The notes under the pieces are model-generated. The model ran no database searches. It worked only from the letters and a program-made list of their open reading frames with translations, and was not told the origin of the DNA. Below are positions 19,393 through 29,032 of a stretch of DNA of 64,000 nt, piece after piece. The translations under genes and the position numbers were made by a program. Every line of letters begins with the position of its first letter. The first letter of the stretch is position 1. Location: positions 62,001-126,000 of the forward strand of contig JAHEGY010000001.1 in NCBI GenBank assembly GCA_024644875.1. The letters run 5' to 3'. This DNA is from Cyclobacteriaceae bacterium. Its GTDB lineage: Bacteria > Bacteroidota > Bacteroidia > Cytophagales > Cyclobacteriaceae.

Positions 19393-21324
19393 TCAGGTGT
19401 TGTTTTCTCCGGCAGGATGAAGAAATCCATGCTCGTCATAATACAATTCCTCCGTATCAAGCATAAGCCGTATAACCATAATCCAATCCTCCTGCTCCAA
19501 TTCAGGGACATCATGAAGCAGATTTTGAAGGGTTTTACTTTCCTGCCGTATCATTTCAAAGATCCTATTCCGGATTTTGGTATCGTATTCCATTCTATTG
19601 GAGGGTTTGGATTTTTCAATACAGTAATCACATATCCCACAGTCGTGTGCTGACAATTCTCCAAAATAATGCTGGATCATTACTGACCGGCATGTCCTTT
19701 CCCTTGTAATATATTCAATGACAGACTCCGCCCTTTCCAAATCGATCCGCCTCCGTTCCTGCAGGTATTTCGTATTCAGGGGCAATTTACTAGCATCATA
19801 CCGGGAGGTCGTAAATGTGATCTGGGGAGAATCTTTTCTTTTATCATAATAGATAACGTTCTGTTTATGAAGACCATTCAGTTTTCTTTCAACTTCCGCC
19901 AGGCTGCTCCTGAGGTATATTGCAATTTTCTTTTCAGAAACAATATGGAAATTACTGTATAATTCACCTCCATAAATTCTTAGGAGGGCCTTGATCACAG
20001 GTTCATAGGATTCATTGGCAACCTCGTATTTATACAATTCCATGTGGTCGAGCAACAATTTTACTTTTGAAGGATGGTAAAAACTTTCTGCCAGTTGAAT
20101 AAATCCCTGTTCCTCCAACTTTTTAAGTGCATGGAATGTCTCCAGATAATCGAGTTTGTAGGCATTGACAAATTCAGAGATATCAAAATCATAACTAATT
20201 AACAAGCTGCTTCCAACCGCGATCTTATAAAAATTGGCGAGGGATTGATAAACTTTCTTAAGAGTTTCAGGTGTTGGTGAGGATATCTTTACCCGGTTTA
20301 TCAGTTCATCCTTATCCTGGTTATGATACAATTGAACAGCATAGGATTTAATACCATCCCGTCCGGCCCGTCCGGCTTCCTGATAATACGATTCCAGGTT
20401 AGGGGACAGGTCAAGATGAACGACAACCCTAACGTCCGGCTTATTTATTCCCATTCCAAATGCATTTGTTGCCACGATGACCCGGTATGTATTATTCATC
20501 CAGGCTTCCTGTTTCAGGTTCCTTTCATTGTGGGATAGTCCTGCATGGTAAAAATCGGCACTAACCCCATATCTTATGAGAAATTCAGCGATTTGTTTTG
20601 CACTTTTCCTTGTCCTCACATAGACAATACCCTGTCCCCTGACCTTTTCAAGGATCTCGATAAGCTTGGCTTCTCTATCTTCCACTTCCCTTACAAAATA
20701 TGAGAGATTGGGCCTTGAAAAAGACTGAACAAAAACTTTATAACCTGCTTTTAGTTCAAGTTTGGCAATAATGTCATTTGTCACTTCTTTGGTAGCCGTG
20801 GCTGTAAGTGCAATTACAGGGACATTCTGAGCATACTTTTTAAATTCATTAATTTCCAGGTAAGAAGGTCGGAAATCATATCCCCATTGAGAAATGCAAT
20901 GGGCTTCATCAACAGCGAGCAATGAAATGTTCATTTTCTTTGTCCTTTCCAGGAAAAGTTCGGACTTCAGCCTTTCCGGCGAGACATAAAGGAATTGCAA
21001 TTGACCATGTGCGGCATTGTCAAGTGTAACATCAATTTCCTGGTTTGACATACCTGAATAAACGGCTGCCGCTCTTACCCCTTTCTGTTTGAGCTGTTCC
21101 ACCTGGTCTTTCATTAGAGCAATTATGGGTGTAACGACAATACATACCCCATCCATACAAAGCGCCGGAACCTGAAAACATAGTGATTTGCCTCCACCGG
21201 TAGGCATAATGGCAAGGGTATCCTTGTTCTTGAGAACATTGGATATTATTTCAGCCTGCAGGGGCCGGAAATCAGTATAACCCCAAATACTGGAAAGTGC
21301 TTCATATGGACTCGTAAATTTCAA
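19393..21324 (-). CDS. recQ: RecQ-family ATP-dependent DNA helicase without HRDC domain
   Basis: The start is a TTG at 21324. An in-frame stop lies four codons upstream and no earlier Met exists before the Walker motif. The 643-residue protein has the Q-motif region [13 protein letters not shown], Walker [17 protein letters not shown], the DEAH box [17 protein letters not shown], motif [10 protein letters not shown], motif [11 protein letters not shown] and the RecQ zinc cluster ([11 protein letters not shown]...CGICDYC). RecQ unwinds forked or recombination DNA 3' to 5'. After the zinc cluster only about 75 residues remain, so the HRDC domain of long RecQ proteins is absent. It is monocistronic and divergent from the next gene. 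Confidence 0.95.
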   Translation of the reverse strand: MKFTSPYEALSSIWGYTDFRPLQAEIISNVLKNKDTLAIMPTGGGKSLCFQVPALCMDGVCIVVTPIIALMKDQVEQLKQKGVRAAAVYSGMSNQEIDVTLDNAAHGQLQFLYVSPERLKSELFLERTKKMNISLLAVDEAHCISQWGYDFRPSYLEINEFKKYAQNVPVIALTATATKEVTNDIIAKLELKAGYKVFVQSFSRPNLSYFVREVEDREAKLIEILEKVRGQGIVYVRTRKSAKQIAEFLIRYGVSADFYHAGLSHNERNLKQEAWMNNTYRVIVATNAFGMGINKPDVRVVVHLDLSPNLESYYQEAGRAGRDGIKSYAVQLYHNQDKDELINRVKISSPTPETLKKVYQSLANFYKIAVGSSLLISYDFDISEFVNAYKLDYLETFHALKKLEEQGFIQLAESFYHPSKVKLLLDHMELYKYEVANESYEPVIKALLRIYGGELYSNFHIVSEKKIAIYLRSSLAEVERKLNGLHKQNVIYYDKRKDSPQITFTTSRYDASKLPLNTKYLQERRRIDLERAESVIEYITRERTCRSVMIQHYFGELSAHDCGICDYCIEKSKPSNRMEYDTKIRNRIFEMIRQESKTLQNLLHDVPELEQEDWIMVIRLMLDTEELYYDEHGFLHPAGENNT

Positions 21325-21407
21325 TGGATGTTACTTTGAATTGTAAGATAAAATATTGAATTGATAAATACAATTTGGCAAAATTTTCGCTTCTCATAAA
21401 TAGAAAG

Positions 21408-21415
21408 TACTTTTG
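21408..21415 (+). promoter_or_regulatory. Putative -7 element TACTTTTG immediately before the 21422 gene
   Basis: This is an exact TAnnTTTG match ending six bases before the ATG at 21422, in the only 97 bp available between divergent genes. If used, transcription would begin at or within a few bases of the ATG, giving a nearly leaderless mRNA. A TTTG at 21374-21377 is 30 bp away, longer than the usual 19-21. Confidence 0.4.
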
Positions 21416-21421
21416 TAGCGT

Positions 21422-22654
21422 ATGAAGAGGGTTTTATTCAGTATATTCATTATTCTGTTCAATGTTTATCTTGGTGTTGCGCAGGAATCGATCACGCTGC
21501 GGGGTGAGATCATTAACTCAGATAATCAAACCGCTGTGAGTTTCGCCCATGTTGGATTATGTGAAAAAGCTATTGGAACTGTTTCCAATGAAGATGGGGT
21601 ATTTGAGTTTAAAGTCGCGCCCTACCTGATCAATGACAGCCTTTGCATCTCAGCGATAGGGTTTATTACATACAAGGTACTGATTAGCAATCTGATGAAT
21701 AGTGACTTCATGAATATAAAACTGGAGCCCGAGACAAGTGTTCTGCAGGAAGTCATCATCTCTGATAATAAGATAACAGGTCGCCGGGTGGTGGAAAAAG
21801 CGATCTCCAGAATATATAAGAACTATCCTTTAAAGCCATTTATTCTTGAAGGTTATTATCGGGATTATATGAAGAGGAATAATAACTATGAAGCTTTTCT
21901 GGAAGGCGCTATCACTGTACAGGACATGGGCTACAGGAAAACCGATGAGAGAACCCGGGTACGTGTAAACCAGCTCAGATTCCAGGAAAATTATCAGGAA
22001 AACTATGAGAAATATCTTCATAAAGATGAAAATGATACCCTGAAAGAGGTAATGGCTGGTGTCTCAACCGAGTTTTTTGCCAATGAATTCTACAATATGA
22101 GATATCATAATCCGGTGCGGAACCAATATGAGATTTTGCCTTTCGTGGGGGTTTTTCATAATTTCCATGAAAGCAATTATGAATTTGATATCGCCTATTA
22201 TACATATGTGGATAAGGAAGAAGTTTATGTGGTTCGATTTAAACCCAAGTCGGAATATAACTACCTGCATATCAATGTGAAAGGCGAGATCTTTATCAGG
22301 GTCAGGGACCATGGTATATTAAAGTTTCATTATTCTTTCTACGTGCGGGATTTAACAAAGGAAAGGAAGGTATATGAGCTAAATATGGAATACAGGGATT
22401 ACGAGGATAAATTGTTTCTGAAATATATTTCGTATGTCAACTTCTTTAAAATATATCTTGGTTATGAAATCGGCGAAATCAGTAAATACAGGGAATTTTT
22501 TGTAACAGACATTCATTATCCTGATTTTGAAGCTATTTCGAAAGAGGAAAGCATCGATAATACCATCCCATTACATCAGTTGAGCATAGATGAAGATCCG
22601 GATTTCTGGAACAATTATAATTTAATACTTCAACGAGAGCCTGTGATAGATTAA
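21422..22654 (+). CDS. Exported protein with carboxypeptidase-regulatory-like domain, function unknown
   Basis: This 410-residue protein has a signal peptide (FIILFNVYLGVAQ, to about residue 20). It is followed by a carboxypeptidase-regulatory-like beta domain (LRGEIINSDNQTAVSFAHVGL, NEDGVFEFKV, LCISAIGFITYKV; about 25-105) and the LQEVIISDNKITGRRVVEKAISRIYKNYPLKPFILEGYYRDYMKRN transition. The remaining 270 residues are beta-rich and full of Tyr, Phe, Asp and Lys. Similar proteins are common in the Bacteroidota envelope. They share the N-terminal domain of SusC proteins but lack plug and barrel. The likely location is the periplasm or outer-membrane inner face. Function unknown. Confidence 0.82.
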   Translation: MKRVLFSIFIILFNVYLGVAQESITLRGEIINSDNQTAVSFAHVGLCEKAIGTVSNEDGVFEFKVAPYLINDSLCISAIGFITYKVLISNLMNSDFMNIKLEPETSVLQEVIISDNKITGRRVVEKAISRIYKNYPLKPFILEGYYRDYMKRNNNYEAFLEGAITVQDMGYRKTDERTRVRVNQLRFQENYQENYEKYLHKDENDTLKEVMAGVSTEFFANEFYNMRYHNPVRNQYEILPFVGVFHNFHESNYEFDIAYYTYVDKEEVYVVRFKPKSEYNYLHINVKGEIFIRVRDHGILKFHYSFYVRDLTKERKVYELNMEYRDYEDKLFLKYISYVNFFKIYLGYEIGEISKYREFFVTDIHYPDFEAISKEESIDNTIPLHQLSIDEDPDFWNNYNLILQREPVID

Positions 22655-22780
22655 ATTTACAGGATTTTAGTTTACCATAACATATTACCGCTGGCTAAGT
22701 TTATATATTTCTGCGGCAATACAACCTATATAGAGTGATTAAGAATCATAAAAGCAGCATTAAACTGCAAGTCCGAAAAA

Positions 22781-24835
22781 ATGAGCAGTGATATACATCC
22801 CGGCAAAAGTTATCCCTTGGGTGCCACAGCTTATGATCATGGTGTAAATTTCACGGTTTTTTCCAGAAATGCAGAGTATATTGAATTATTGCTTTTTGAT
22901 CATGTTGATCAGGCCAAACCAGCCAGGGTCATCAAATTAGATCCGGATCAGCACAGAACATTTTATTACTGGCACGTTTTTATAGAAGGACTTTCTCCAG
23001 GGCAGATATATGCGTTCCGTGTATATTCTTCAAAATCGACAGAAATATGGAATCAGTTCGATTCGAAAAAGATATTGTCTGACCCGTATGCCAAGGCAAT
23101 TCTAAGCCCAAAAAATTATTCCAGGCAGGCTGCCATCGATCCGGGTGACAATTGCGAACAGGCATTGAAAGGTGTAGTAACCTCACAGGATAATTACGAC
23201 TGGGAAGGTGATGAACCTCTAAATATCCCCTATTCGGAATCCATTATCTATGAACTGCATGTTAAAGGATTTACGCAACATGAGTCTTCCGGAGTAACTC
23301 CCGAAAAGAGGGGAACATATGCCGGGCTTGTTGAGAAAATCCCATATCTGAAACAACTTGGAATTACGGCTGTCGAATTAATGCCGGTTTACCAGTTCGA
23401 TGAGCAGGATGCCCAGGGAGATCTGACCAACTACTGGGGATATTCCCCGGTTAATTTCTTTTCTGTGCATAATAGATACGGATATGAAAAAGATCCCCTC
23501 AAATTAATCCATGAATTCAAGGACATGGTTAAGGCCTTCCACAAGGCCGGAATAGAGGTCATACTGGATGTCGTATTTAACCATACCGCAGAAGCTGGAA
23601 AGAATGGACCTGTATTTAACCTTAAGGGTTTTGGAAATGATTCATATTACCTAATAAAGTCGAAGGGAGAATACAGGGATTATACCGGATGCGGTAATAC
23701 CCTCAATGCAAACCACTCCATCCTGAGGCGGATGATCAGGCATAGCCTACGCTACTGGGCGGAAGAGATGCATATCGATGGCTTCAGGTTTGATCTTGCC
23801 TCGGTATTATCCCGGGATGAATACGGTATGCCGCTAAAAAATCCTCCGGTTCTATGGGAAATCGAGTCAGTGCCCTCACTGGCTCATGTTAAGCTGATAG
23901 CGGAAGCATGGGATGCCGGGGGATTGTATCAGGTAGGGTCTTTTATAGGAGAAAAATGGGCAGAATGGAACGGGCATTACCGTGACGATGTACGAAAATT
24001 TGTAAAAGGGGAAAAAGGGATTGTGAAAAACCTGGCATCCCGGATCCTTGGCAGTCCTGATATCTATCCTGATCCTGACAGGGAACCCAACAGAAGTATT
24101 AATTTTATCACCTGCCATGATGGATTTACAATGAATGACCTCGTTTCATACAATGAAAAGCATAACGATGCCAACCTCGAGCAAGGCAAGGACGGTTCTT
24201 CATTTAATGATAGCTGGAATTGCGGGATTGAAGGTGCTACAGAAAATCAGGATATTGAATCCTTGCGCTTAAAGCAGATTAAAAATTTTTTCACGATACT
24301 TTTCATATCTCAGGGAACTCCGATGTTGTCCATGGGCGATGAGATCAGACGGACGCAATTAGGGAACAACAATGCTTATTGCCAGGACAATGAGATCAGC
24401 TGGATGAACTGGAACCTGCTGGTGCCTAACAGTGACCTCCATGCCTTTGTAAGGAACCTGATCTCGTTTATTAAAGAAAAGGAGATTTTCAAACTTGAAA
24501 AAATACTGACTACCAAGAAGATTATTGGTGAACCTCATATGATGTGGCATGGTACGAAGCCGTATCATCCTGACTGGCAGGATTATTCCAGGAGTCTGGC
24601 TTTCAGCCTGACGTATCCCGACCATAATGAATTTCTATATGTAATTATGAACTCCTACTGGGATGATCTTACTTTTGAATTGCCAAAGCTCAAGGATTCA
24701 AGGAAATGGTTTCCAATCATCGACACACAAAAATCCTATCCTCTGGATTTCGCAGACCTGAAAAATTCACAGGGATTAAAGACTAACCTCTACAAGGCAG
24801 CTCCAAGATCAGTAGTCGTTTTCTGGGGAAAATAA
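22781..24835 (+). CDS. glgX: Glycogen debranching enzyme, isoamylase type (GH13)
   Basis: This 684-residue protein has an N-terminal CBM48-like domain (GKSYPLGATAYDHGVNFTVFSRNAEYIELLLFD). A GH13 barrel follows with the conserved regions VILDVVFNHTAEA, GFRFDLASVL (nucleophile Asp338), AEAWDAGG (acid/base Glu375) and TCHDGFT (Asp447). The pattern is that of GlgX/isoamylase enzymes that cut alpha-1,6 branches in glycogen. There is no signal peptide, so it is cytosolic. The next gene on the same strand is a trehalose synthase fusion, so together they point to storage alpha-glucan and trehalose metabolism. The 249-bp gap between them suggests separate promoters. Confidence 0.95.
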   Translation: MSSDIHPGKSYPLGATAYDHGVNFTVFSRNAEYIELLLFDHVDQAKPARVIKLDPDQHRTFYYWHVFIEGLSPGQIYAFRVYSSKSTEIWNQFDSKKILSDPYAKAILSPKNYSRQAAIDPGDNCEQALKGVVTSQDNYDWEGDEPLNIPYSESIIYELHVKGFTQHESSGVTPEKRGTYAGLVEKIPYLKQLGITAVELMPVYQFDEQDAQGDLTNYWGYSPVNFFSVHNRYGYEKDPLKLIHEFKDMVKAFHKAGIEVILDVVFNHTAEAGKNGPVFNLKGFGNDSYYLIKSKGEYRDYTGCGNTLNANHSILRRMIRHSLRYWAEEMHIDGFRFDLASVLSRDEYGMPLKNPPVLWEIESVPSLAHVKLIAEAWDAGGLYQVGSFIGEKWAEWNGHYRDDVRKFVKGEKGIVKNLASRILGSPDIYPDPDREPNRSINFITCHDGFTMNDLVSYNEKHNDANLEQGKDGSSFNDSWNCGIEGATENQDIESLRLKQIKNFFTILFISQGTPMLSMGDEIRRTQLGNNNAYCQDNEISWMNWNLLVPNSDLHAFVRNLISFIKEKEIFKLEKILTTKKIIGEPHMMWHGTKPYHPDWQDYSRSLAFSLTYPDHNEFLYVIMNSYWDDLTFELPKLKDSRKWFPIIDTQKSYPLDFADLKNSQGLKTNLYKAAPRSVVVFWGK

Positions 24836-24838
24836 TAA

Positions 24839-24901
24839 GCATTATTTGATTACTATTTAATTCTTAGCCTTATAAAAATGTATTTATCGCATTATTTGAT
24901 T
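24839..24901. repeat. 13-bp direct repeat between glgX and treS
   Basis: GCATTATTTGATT occurs exactly at 24839-24851 and 24889-24901, 50 bp apart, in the AT-rich glgX-treS gap. The word AATTGCGA also occurs twice further on. It could be a pair of binding sites or chance in AT-rich DNA. Confidence 0.45.
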
Positions 24902-25084
24902 TAGATAAATTTAATCTTGACAAATTGGCATAAAATTATTATAAATTTTACAATTGCTTAAATTGCGATTAAAAGAATTTATTCGGATAATTGCGAATTA
25001 CATTTTTAAGCTTGAGGTATTAATTTAGGAATATAAATATTTTTTGATTATTTTGCACTATAATTAGAACTGGATTCATTGGTA

Positions 25085-28000
25085 ATGAATAAAGAGCAGA
25101 TTGGTCAGAATGAGAATGTCACATGGTACAAAGATGCCATCATATATGAATTGCATATAAAGGCATTCAGTGACAGCAACCATGACGGGATCGGAGATTT
25201 CCAGGGCTTAATTGACAAACTTGATTACCTCGAGGAACTGGGTGTTACCTTGATATGGCTTCTTCCGTTTTATCCTTCCCCGCTTCGCGATGATGGATAT
25301 GATATTGCGGATTATTATAATATCAATCCTTCATATGGTACTATTAAAGATTTTAAAAGACTTCTAAAGGAAGTACATAAGCGGGGGATGAAACTCCTTA
25401 CGGAACTTGTATTGAACCATACTTCAGATGAACATGAATGGTTCAAAAGGGCGAAGAGATCTAAACCTGGATCAGTATACAGAGATTATTATGTCTGGTC
25501 GGATACGCCGGATAAATATAATGATACACGTATCATATTTACCGATTATGAAGTTTCCAACTGGACCTGGGATAAGGAGGCCAAGGCTTATTTCTGGCAT
25601 CGTTTTTTCTCTCATCAGCCGGATCTGAATTTTGATAATCCTAAAGTTCAACAGGAAGTCTTTAAGATCCTGGACTTCTGGCTCAAAATGGGTGTGGATG
25701 GATTCAGGTTGGATGCAATACCTTATCTTTTCGAAGAAGAGGGAACAAACAACGAGAACCTACCAAAAACACATGAATTCCTTAAAAGACTACGAAAGTT
25801 CGTAGATGAAAAATATGAGAATAGGCTCTTCCTGGCTGAAGCAAATATGTGGCCTGAAGATTCAGCTTCCTATTTTGGCGATGGTGATGAATGCCACATG
25901 AATTACCATTTCCCTTTGATGCCCAGGATGTTCATGGCAGTAAACATGGAGGATAGGTACCCGATCATAGAGATTATGGATCAGACTCCAAAGATCCCTG
26001 AAAATTGCCAGTGGGCTACCTTTCTGCGAAATCATGATGAATTGACCCTGGAAATGGTGACTGACGAAGAGCGGGATTTCATGTATAAGGTATACACCAA
26101 AGACCCACTTGCCAGGATAAACCTCGGGATACGCAAACGGCTTGCCACTCTGGTCGAAAATGACCGCAATAAGATTGAATTACTGAACATTCTGCTATTT
26201 TCTCTTCCCGGTACGCCGGTGATATATTATGGCGACGAGATCGGTATGGGAGACAACCACTATCTCGGAGACAGGGACGGTGTAAGAACCCCAATGCAAT
26301 GGGATCCCGGTCGAAATGCCGGATTTTCAGATGCCAACCCACAGCAGCTTTACCTCCCGGTGATCATAGATCCGGAATACAAATACGAAAATATCAATGT
26401 AGAGAACCAGCAGAAAAACGCCAATTCTCTCCTTTGGTGGATGAAGAATGTTATCCGAATGCGCAAAAGGTATAAAGCATTCGGACGTGGTGATACCAAA
26501 TTCCTGGAACCCCTGAACAGGAAAGTCCTGGCCTTTTCACGCAGGTATGAAGATGAAAAGATCCTGGTGATAGTGAATTTATCCAGGTTTTCTCAGGCTG
26601 TAGAACTGGATCTTTCTGAATGTGAGGGATATTCACCAATAGAATTATTCAGCAGAAATAAATTCCCGGTCATTAAGAAGCAACCTTATCTTATCACGCT
26701 GGGGCCCCATGGTTACTATTGGCTTGAGATATCAAAAGAACAGGAGATTCCATTTGATGAAGCACCTATCGACCTTTCCATTCTGCTGGAGGTAAAAAAA
26801 TGGGATGACCTCTTTGTGAATAAGAAAAGAGATGTTTTGGAAAACAGTATATTCCCCTCCTATATAACAAAACGAAGGTGGTTCAGCGGAAACAAAAAGG
26901 GTATTGAATCCATTAAAATTCACCAGAATATAACCATATCCAATTCCAGGAAGTATAATTTGTTGTTGCTGGAAGTGAAATATTTTCAGGGAATTCCGGA
27001 GCTATATTTATTGCCCGTAGGATTTGCCTCTGATAAAACAGAACAGGAGATCCTTGAAGAATCTCCTAAAAGTATCATCTGTCGGGTTAAAATTGGAGAG
27101 AAATCAGGTATTCTTTTCGACTCAGTATACAGTAGCGAATTCCGTAAATACTTGTTAGGGAACCTGATAAAAGGAAAAAAAATAGCCGTAAATGGTTCCA
27201 AAATTGAAACTTTTCCAACATCGAGATTGAAAACCCTCGGCAAAGATCCGGAAGTGATCAATAACTCGAAAATGATCGATTCGGATGAAAGTCATTCTGT
27301 AATAGTATATGGTAATAAAGTCGTTTTAAAGATATACAGGCATATCCATTATAGTTCAATCCGGGATGTAGAAATATCGAGATTCTTGTCTGAGACTATA
27401 AAATTCAAGAATGTACCTGAATATTATGGAGATATAGAGTTTAAGAGGCCAAGAGCCTTCCCGGCTACACTGGGAATCTGCCAGGAGTATATTGGAATGG
27501 CCGTCACAGGTAAGGAATACCTTGCGGATGGTTTTAAAATGTATTATGAAAAGATGACTGCTTTTGGGCCAAAAGGCAGGCTGCCAAAACTCAAAGGATC
27601 CTTATCAAATCCGGCCTCCTTTTATGACCTGACCCTGGAAGGGCAGAAATTATTGGGTGGGGCTTACCTTGAGCATGTAATTCTTCTGGGCCAGCGTACT
27701 GCCGATATGCATATTGCTCTTGCTTCTGCTCAGGATAAGGAGGATTTCAAATATGAAGATTTCACGCTACATTATCAAAAGAGTCTTTATTCTGGATTTA
27801 AAACGCTTATCCGAACCACATCCAAGCTGCTGAATTCCAGTATGGACAAACTTTCAGATGAAAATAAAAAATATGCCCGGGAGTATTTTAAATATACCGA
27901 TCTGTTAGAAAAAAGCTTCAGCAAAATAACAAATGAAAGAATGGACCTGAAAAAGATCAGGATCCACGGCCATTATCACTTGTCAAGAGTATTATTTACC

Positions 28001-28393
28001 GGGAATGATTTTGAGATCATTGGATTTGAAGGAGACCTCTCCTTTTCTTTCCATGAGAAAAAGGTGAAAAAATCACCCCTCCGGGACCTTGCCACGATGA
28101 TCTATTCGATTCACAGAGTGGCGCAACTAACCAGTATCAACAATGAATATGATTTAAAATATCCTATTCGCTGGTTCCATTACATCAGTGGATTCCTGGT
28201 TAATTCCTATATAGGACATGCTAAAGGTGAACCATTTATGCCCACGAACAGAGAAGAATTCAACATATTACTTGAGACATATCTTCTTGAAAGGTGCTTG
28301 ACCGAGTTAAGATATGAACTCGAAAGGAAGCCGTCCAACATCCGGATTCCTATAAGATTGATCCGATATGTATGCGATCAATACACAAAATAG
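25085..28393 (+). CDS. treS: Trehalose synthase fused to a degenerate maltokinase domain
   Basis: The ATG at 25085 (MNKEQIGQNENVTWYKDAIIYEL) is preferred over a TTG two codons earlier. The 1102-residue protein has a TreS GH13_16 barrel (about 10-550) with GVDGFRLDAIPYL (Asp210), LFLAEANMWPED (Glu252) and FLRNHDELTLE (Asp318), so the maltose-trehalose isomerase should be active. The rest (about 570-1102) is a maltokinase (Mak/Pep2)-like domain. Its catalytic loop, normally HGDxHLGQVL...IDFEGE, reads HGHYHLSRVLF...IIGFEGD: the catalytic Asp is His963 and the metal-binding Asp is Gly980. The kinase half is therefore probably unable to make maltose-1-phosphate. No glgE is in the window. Confidence 0.93.
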   Translation: MNKEQIGQNENVTWYKDAIIYELHIKAFSDSNHDGIGDFQGLIDKLDYLEELGVTLIWLLPFYPSPLRDDGYDIADYYNINPSYGTIKDFKRLLKEVHKRGMKLLTELVLNHTSDEHEWFKRAKRSKPGSVYRDYYVWSDTPDKYNDTRIIFTDYEVSNWTWDKEAKAYFWHRFFSHQPDLNFDNPKVQQEVFKILDFWLKMGVDGFRLDAIPYLFEEEGTNNENLPKTHEFLKRLRKFVDEKYENRLFLAEANMWPEDSASYFGDGDECHMNYHFPLMPRMFMAVNMEDRYPIIEIMDQTPKIPENCQWATFLRNHDELTLEMVTDEERDFMYKVYTKDPLARINLGIRKRLATLVENDRNKIELLNILLFSLPGTPVIYYGDEIGMGDNHYLGDRDGVRTPMQWDPGRNAGFSDANPQQLYLPVIIDPEYKYENINVENQQKNANSLLWWMKNVIRMRKRYKAFGRGDTKFLEPLNRKVLAFSRRYEDEKILVIVNLSRFSQAVELDLSECEGYSPIELFSRNKFPVIKKQPYLITLGPHGYYWLEISKEQEIPFDEAPIDLSILLEVKKWDDLFVNKKRDVLENSIFPSYITKRRWFSGNKKGIESIKIHQNITISNSRKYNLLLLEVKYFQGIPELYLLPVGFASDKTEQEILEESPKSIICRVKIGEKSGILFDSVYSSEFRKYLLGNLIKGKKIAVNGSKIETFPTSRLKTLGKDPEVINNSKMIDSDESHSVIVYGNKVVLKIYRHIHYSSIRDVEISRFLSETIKFKNVPEYYGDIEFKRPRAFPATLGICQEYIGMAVTGKEYLADGFKMYYEKMTAFGPKGRLPKLKGSLSNPASFYDLTLEGQKLLGGAYLEHVILLGQRTADMHIALASAQDKEDFKYEDFTLHYQKSLYSGFKTLIRTTSKLLNSSMDKLSDENKKYAREYFKYTDLLEKSFSKITNERMDLKKIRIHGHYHLSRVLFTGNDFEIIGFEGDLSFSFHEKKVKKSPLRDLATMIYSIHRVAQLTSINNEYDLKYPIRWFHYISGFLVNSYIGHAKGEPFMPTNREEFNILLETYLLERCLTELRYELERKPSNIRIPIRLIRYVCDQYTK

Positions 28394-28543
28394 GTGATCT
28401 TACTTTGAAAAGATCATCCTGCGCCTTAATCTGAAAAGTGATCTAATATACACTCCCAGGGATCATATTGATTAAAATTTTCAAAATTATATCCGGACCA
28501 GATGAAGAATTACAAAAAATATGGAAGGTAAAAAGGACAAAAA

Positions 28544-28565
28544 AAATCCCGCCGAAGCGGGATTT
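28544..28565 (-). terminator. Terminator of the small helical-protein gene
   Basis: A perfect 9-bp stem (AAATCCCGC / GCGGGATTT) closes a loop that reads TTCG on the minus strand, and an eight-T run follows on that strand. It lies 53 bp after the stop of the 73-residue minus-strand gene, and this supports that gene being expressed. Confidence 0.8.
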
Positions 28566-28617
28566 ATAGAATTAATCTAAAAAATGTATTTTAATCTAAA
28601 AGAAGCCAAAAAAATAT

Positions 28618-28839
28618 CTAGCAGATCTTCGCCATCAATTCATCACGTTCCTTCTGAAGCTTCTCCATATCATCGAAATGGTGAAGCTGTTTTGCTTCCT
28701 CGATCTTGTGTTCCAGCTCGACGATCTCTAATGCTCTTTTTGCACTCTCAACATCCACTGCATTTTTATAAGGCGATTCAATCTCACATTTTTCTAGATA
28801 CTTCATCGCCTTAGCCAGGTATTCCATTGATTTTTTCAT
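28618..28839 (-). CDS. Small charged helical protein (73 aa), function unknown
   Basis: This 73-residue protein starts MKKSMEYLAKAMKYLEKCE and is almost entirely predicted amphipathic helix. Its C-terminal half (KIEEAKQLHHFDDMEKLQKERDELMAKI in two parts) looks like a helical hairpin of the kind seen in UVR-like or primase-tail helices. It has no signal peptide or membrane segment. It has its own strong terminator on the same strand, and neighbouring genes on both sides run the other way. The plus-strand frame over the same DNA has no such support. No function is proposed. Confidence 0.65.
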   Translation of the reverse strand: MKKSMEYLAKAMKYLEKCEIESPYKNAVDVESAKRALEIVELEHKIEEAKQLHHFDDMEKLQKERDELMAKIC

Positions 28840-29032
28840 TGTAAAATCTTTTAATCTAAAAATCAGGATAAAGAAATAAAAAATCTAAATGATAATTTAT
28901 GACTTTTATCAGGTTTAAAATAGGATTGTGAAATATCATGTGATAATTTGATGAAGAACATAAAAAATATCAGAATTTCCTCAGATTCGCTCATTATTTT
29001 TACAATTATTATTGTATGCCGGACCTTTAATT

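Noticed and set aside
28393-28419. Hairpin GGTGATCTT / AAGATCATC just after treS
   Set aside because: Good stem but no T-run after it, so not listed as a terminator.
28584-28814. 76-codon plus-strand frame over the small helical-protein gene
   Set aside because: The opposite strand has a coherent helical protein plus a matching terminator. This frame has low-complexity His/Ser/Pro content.
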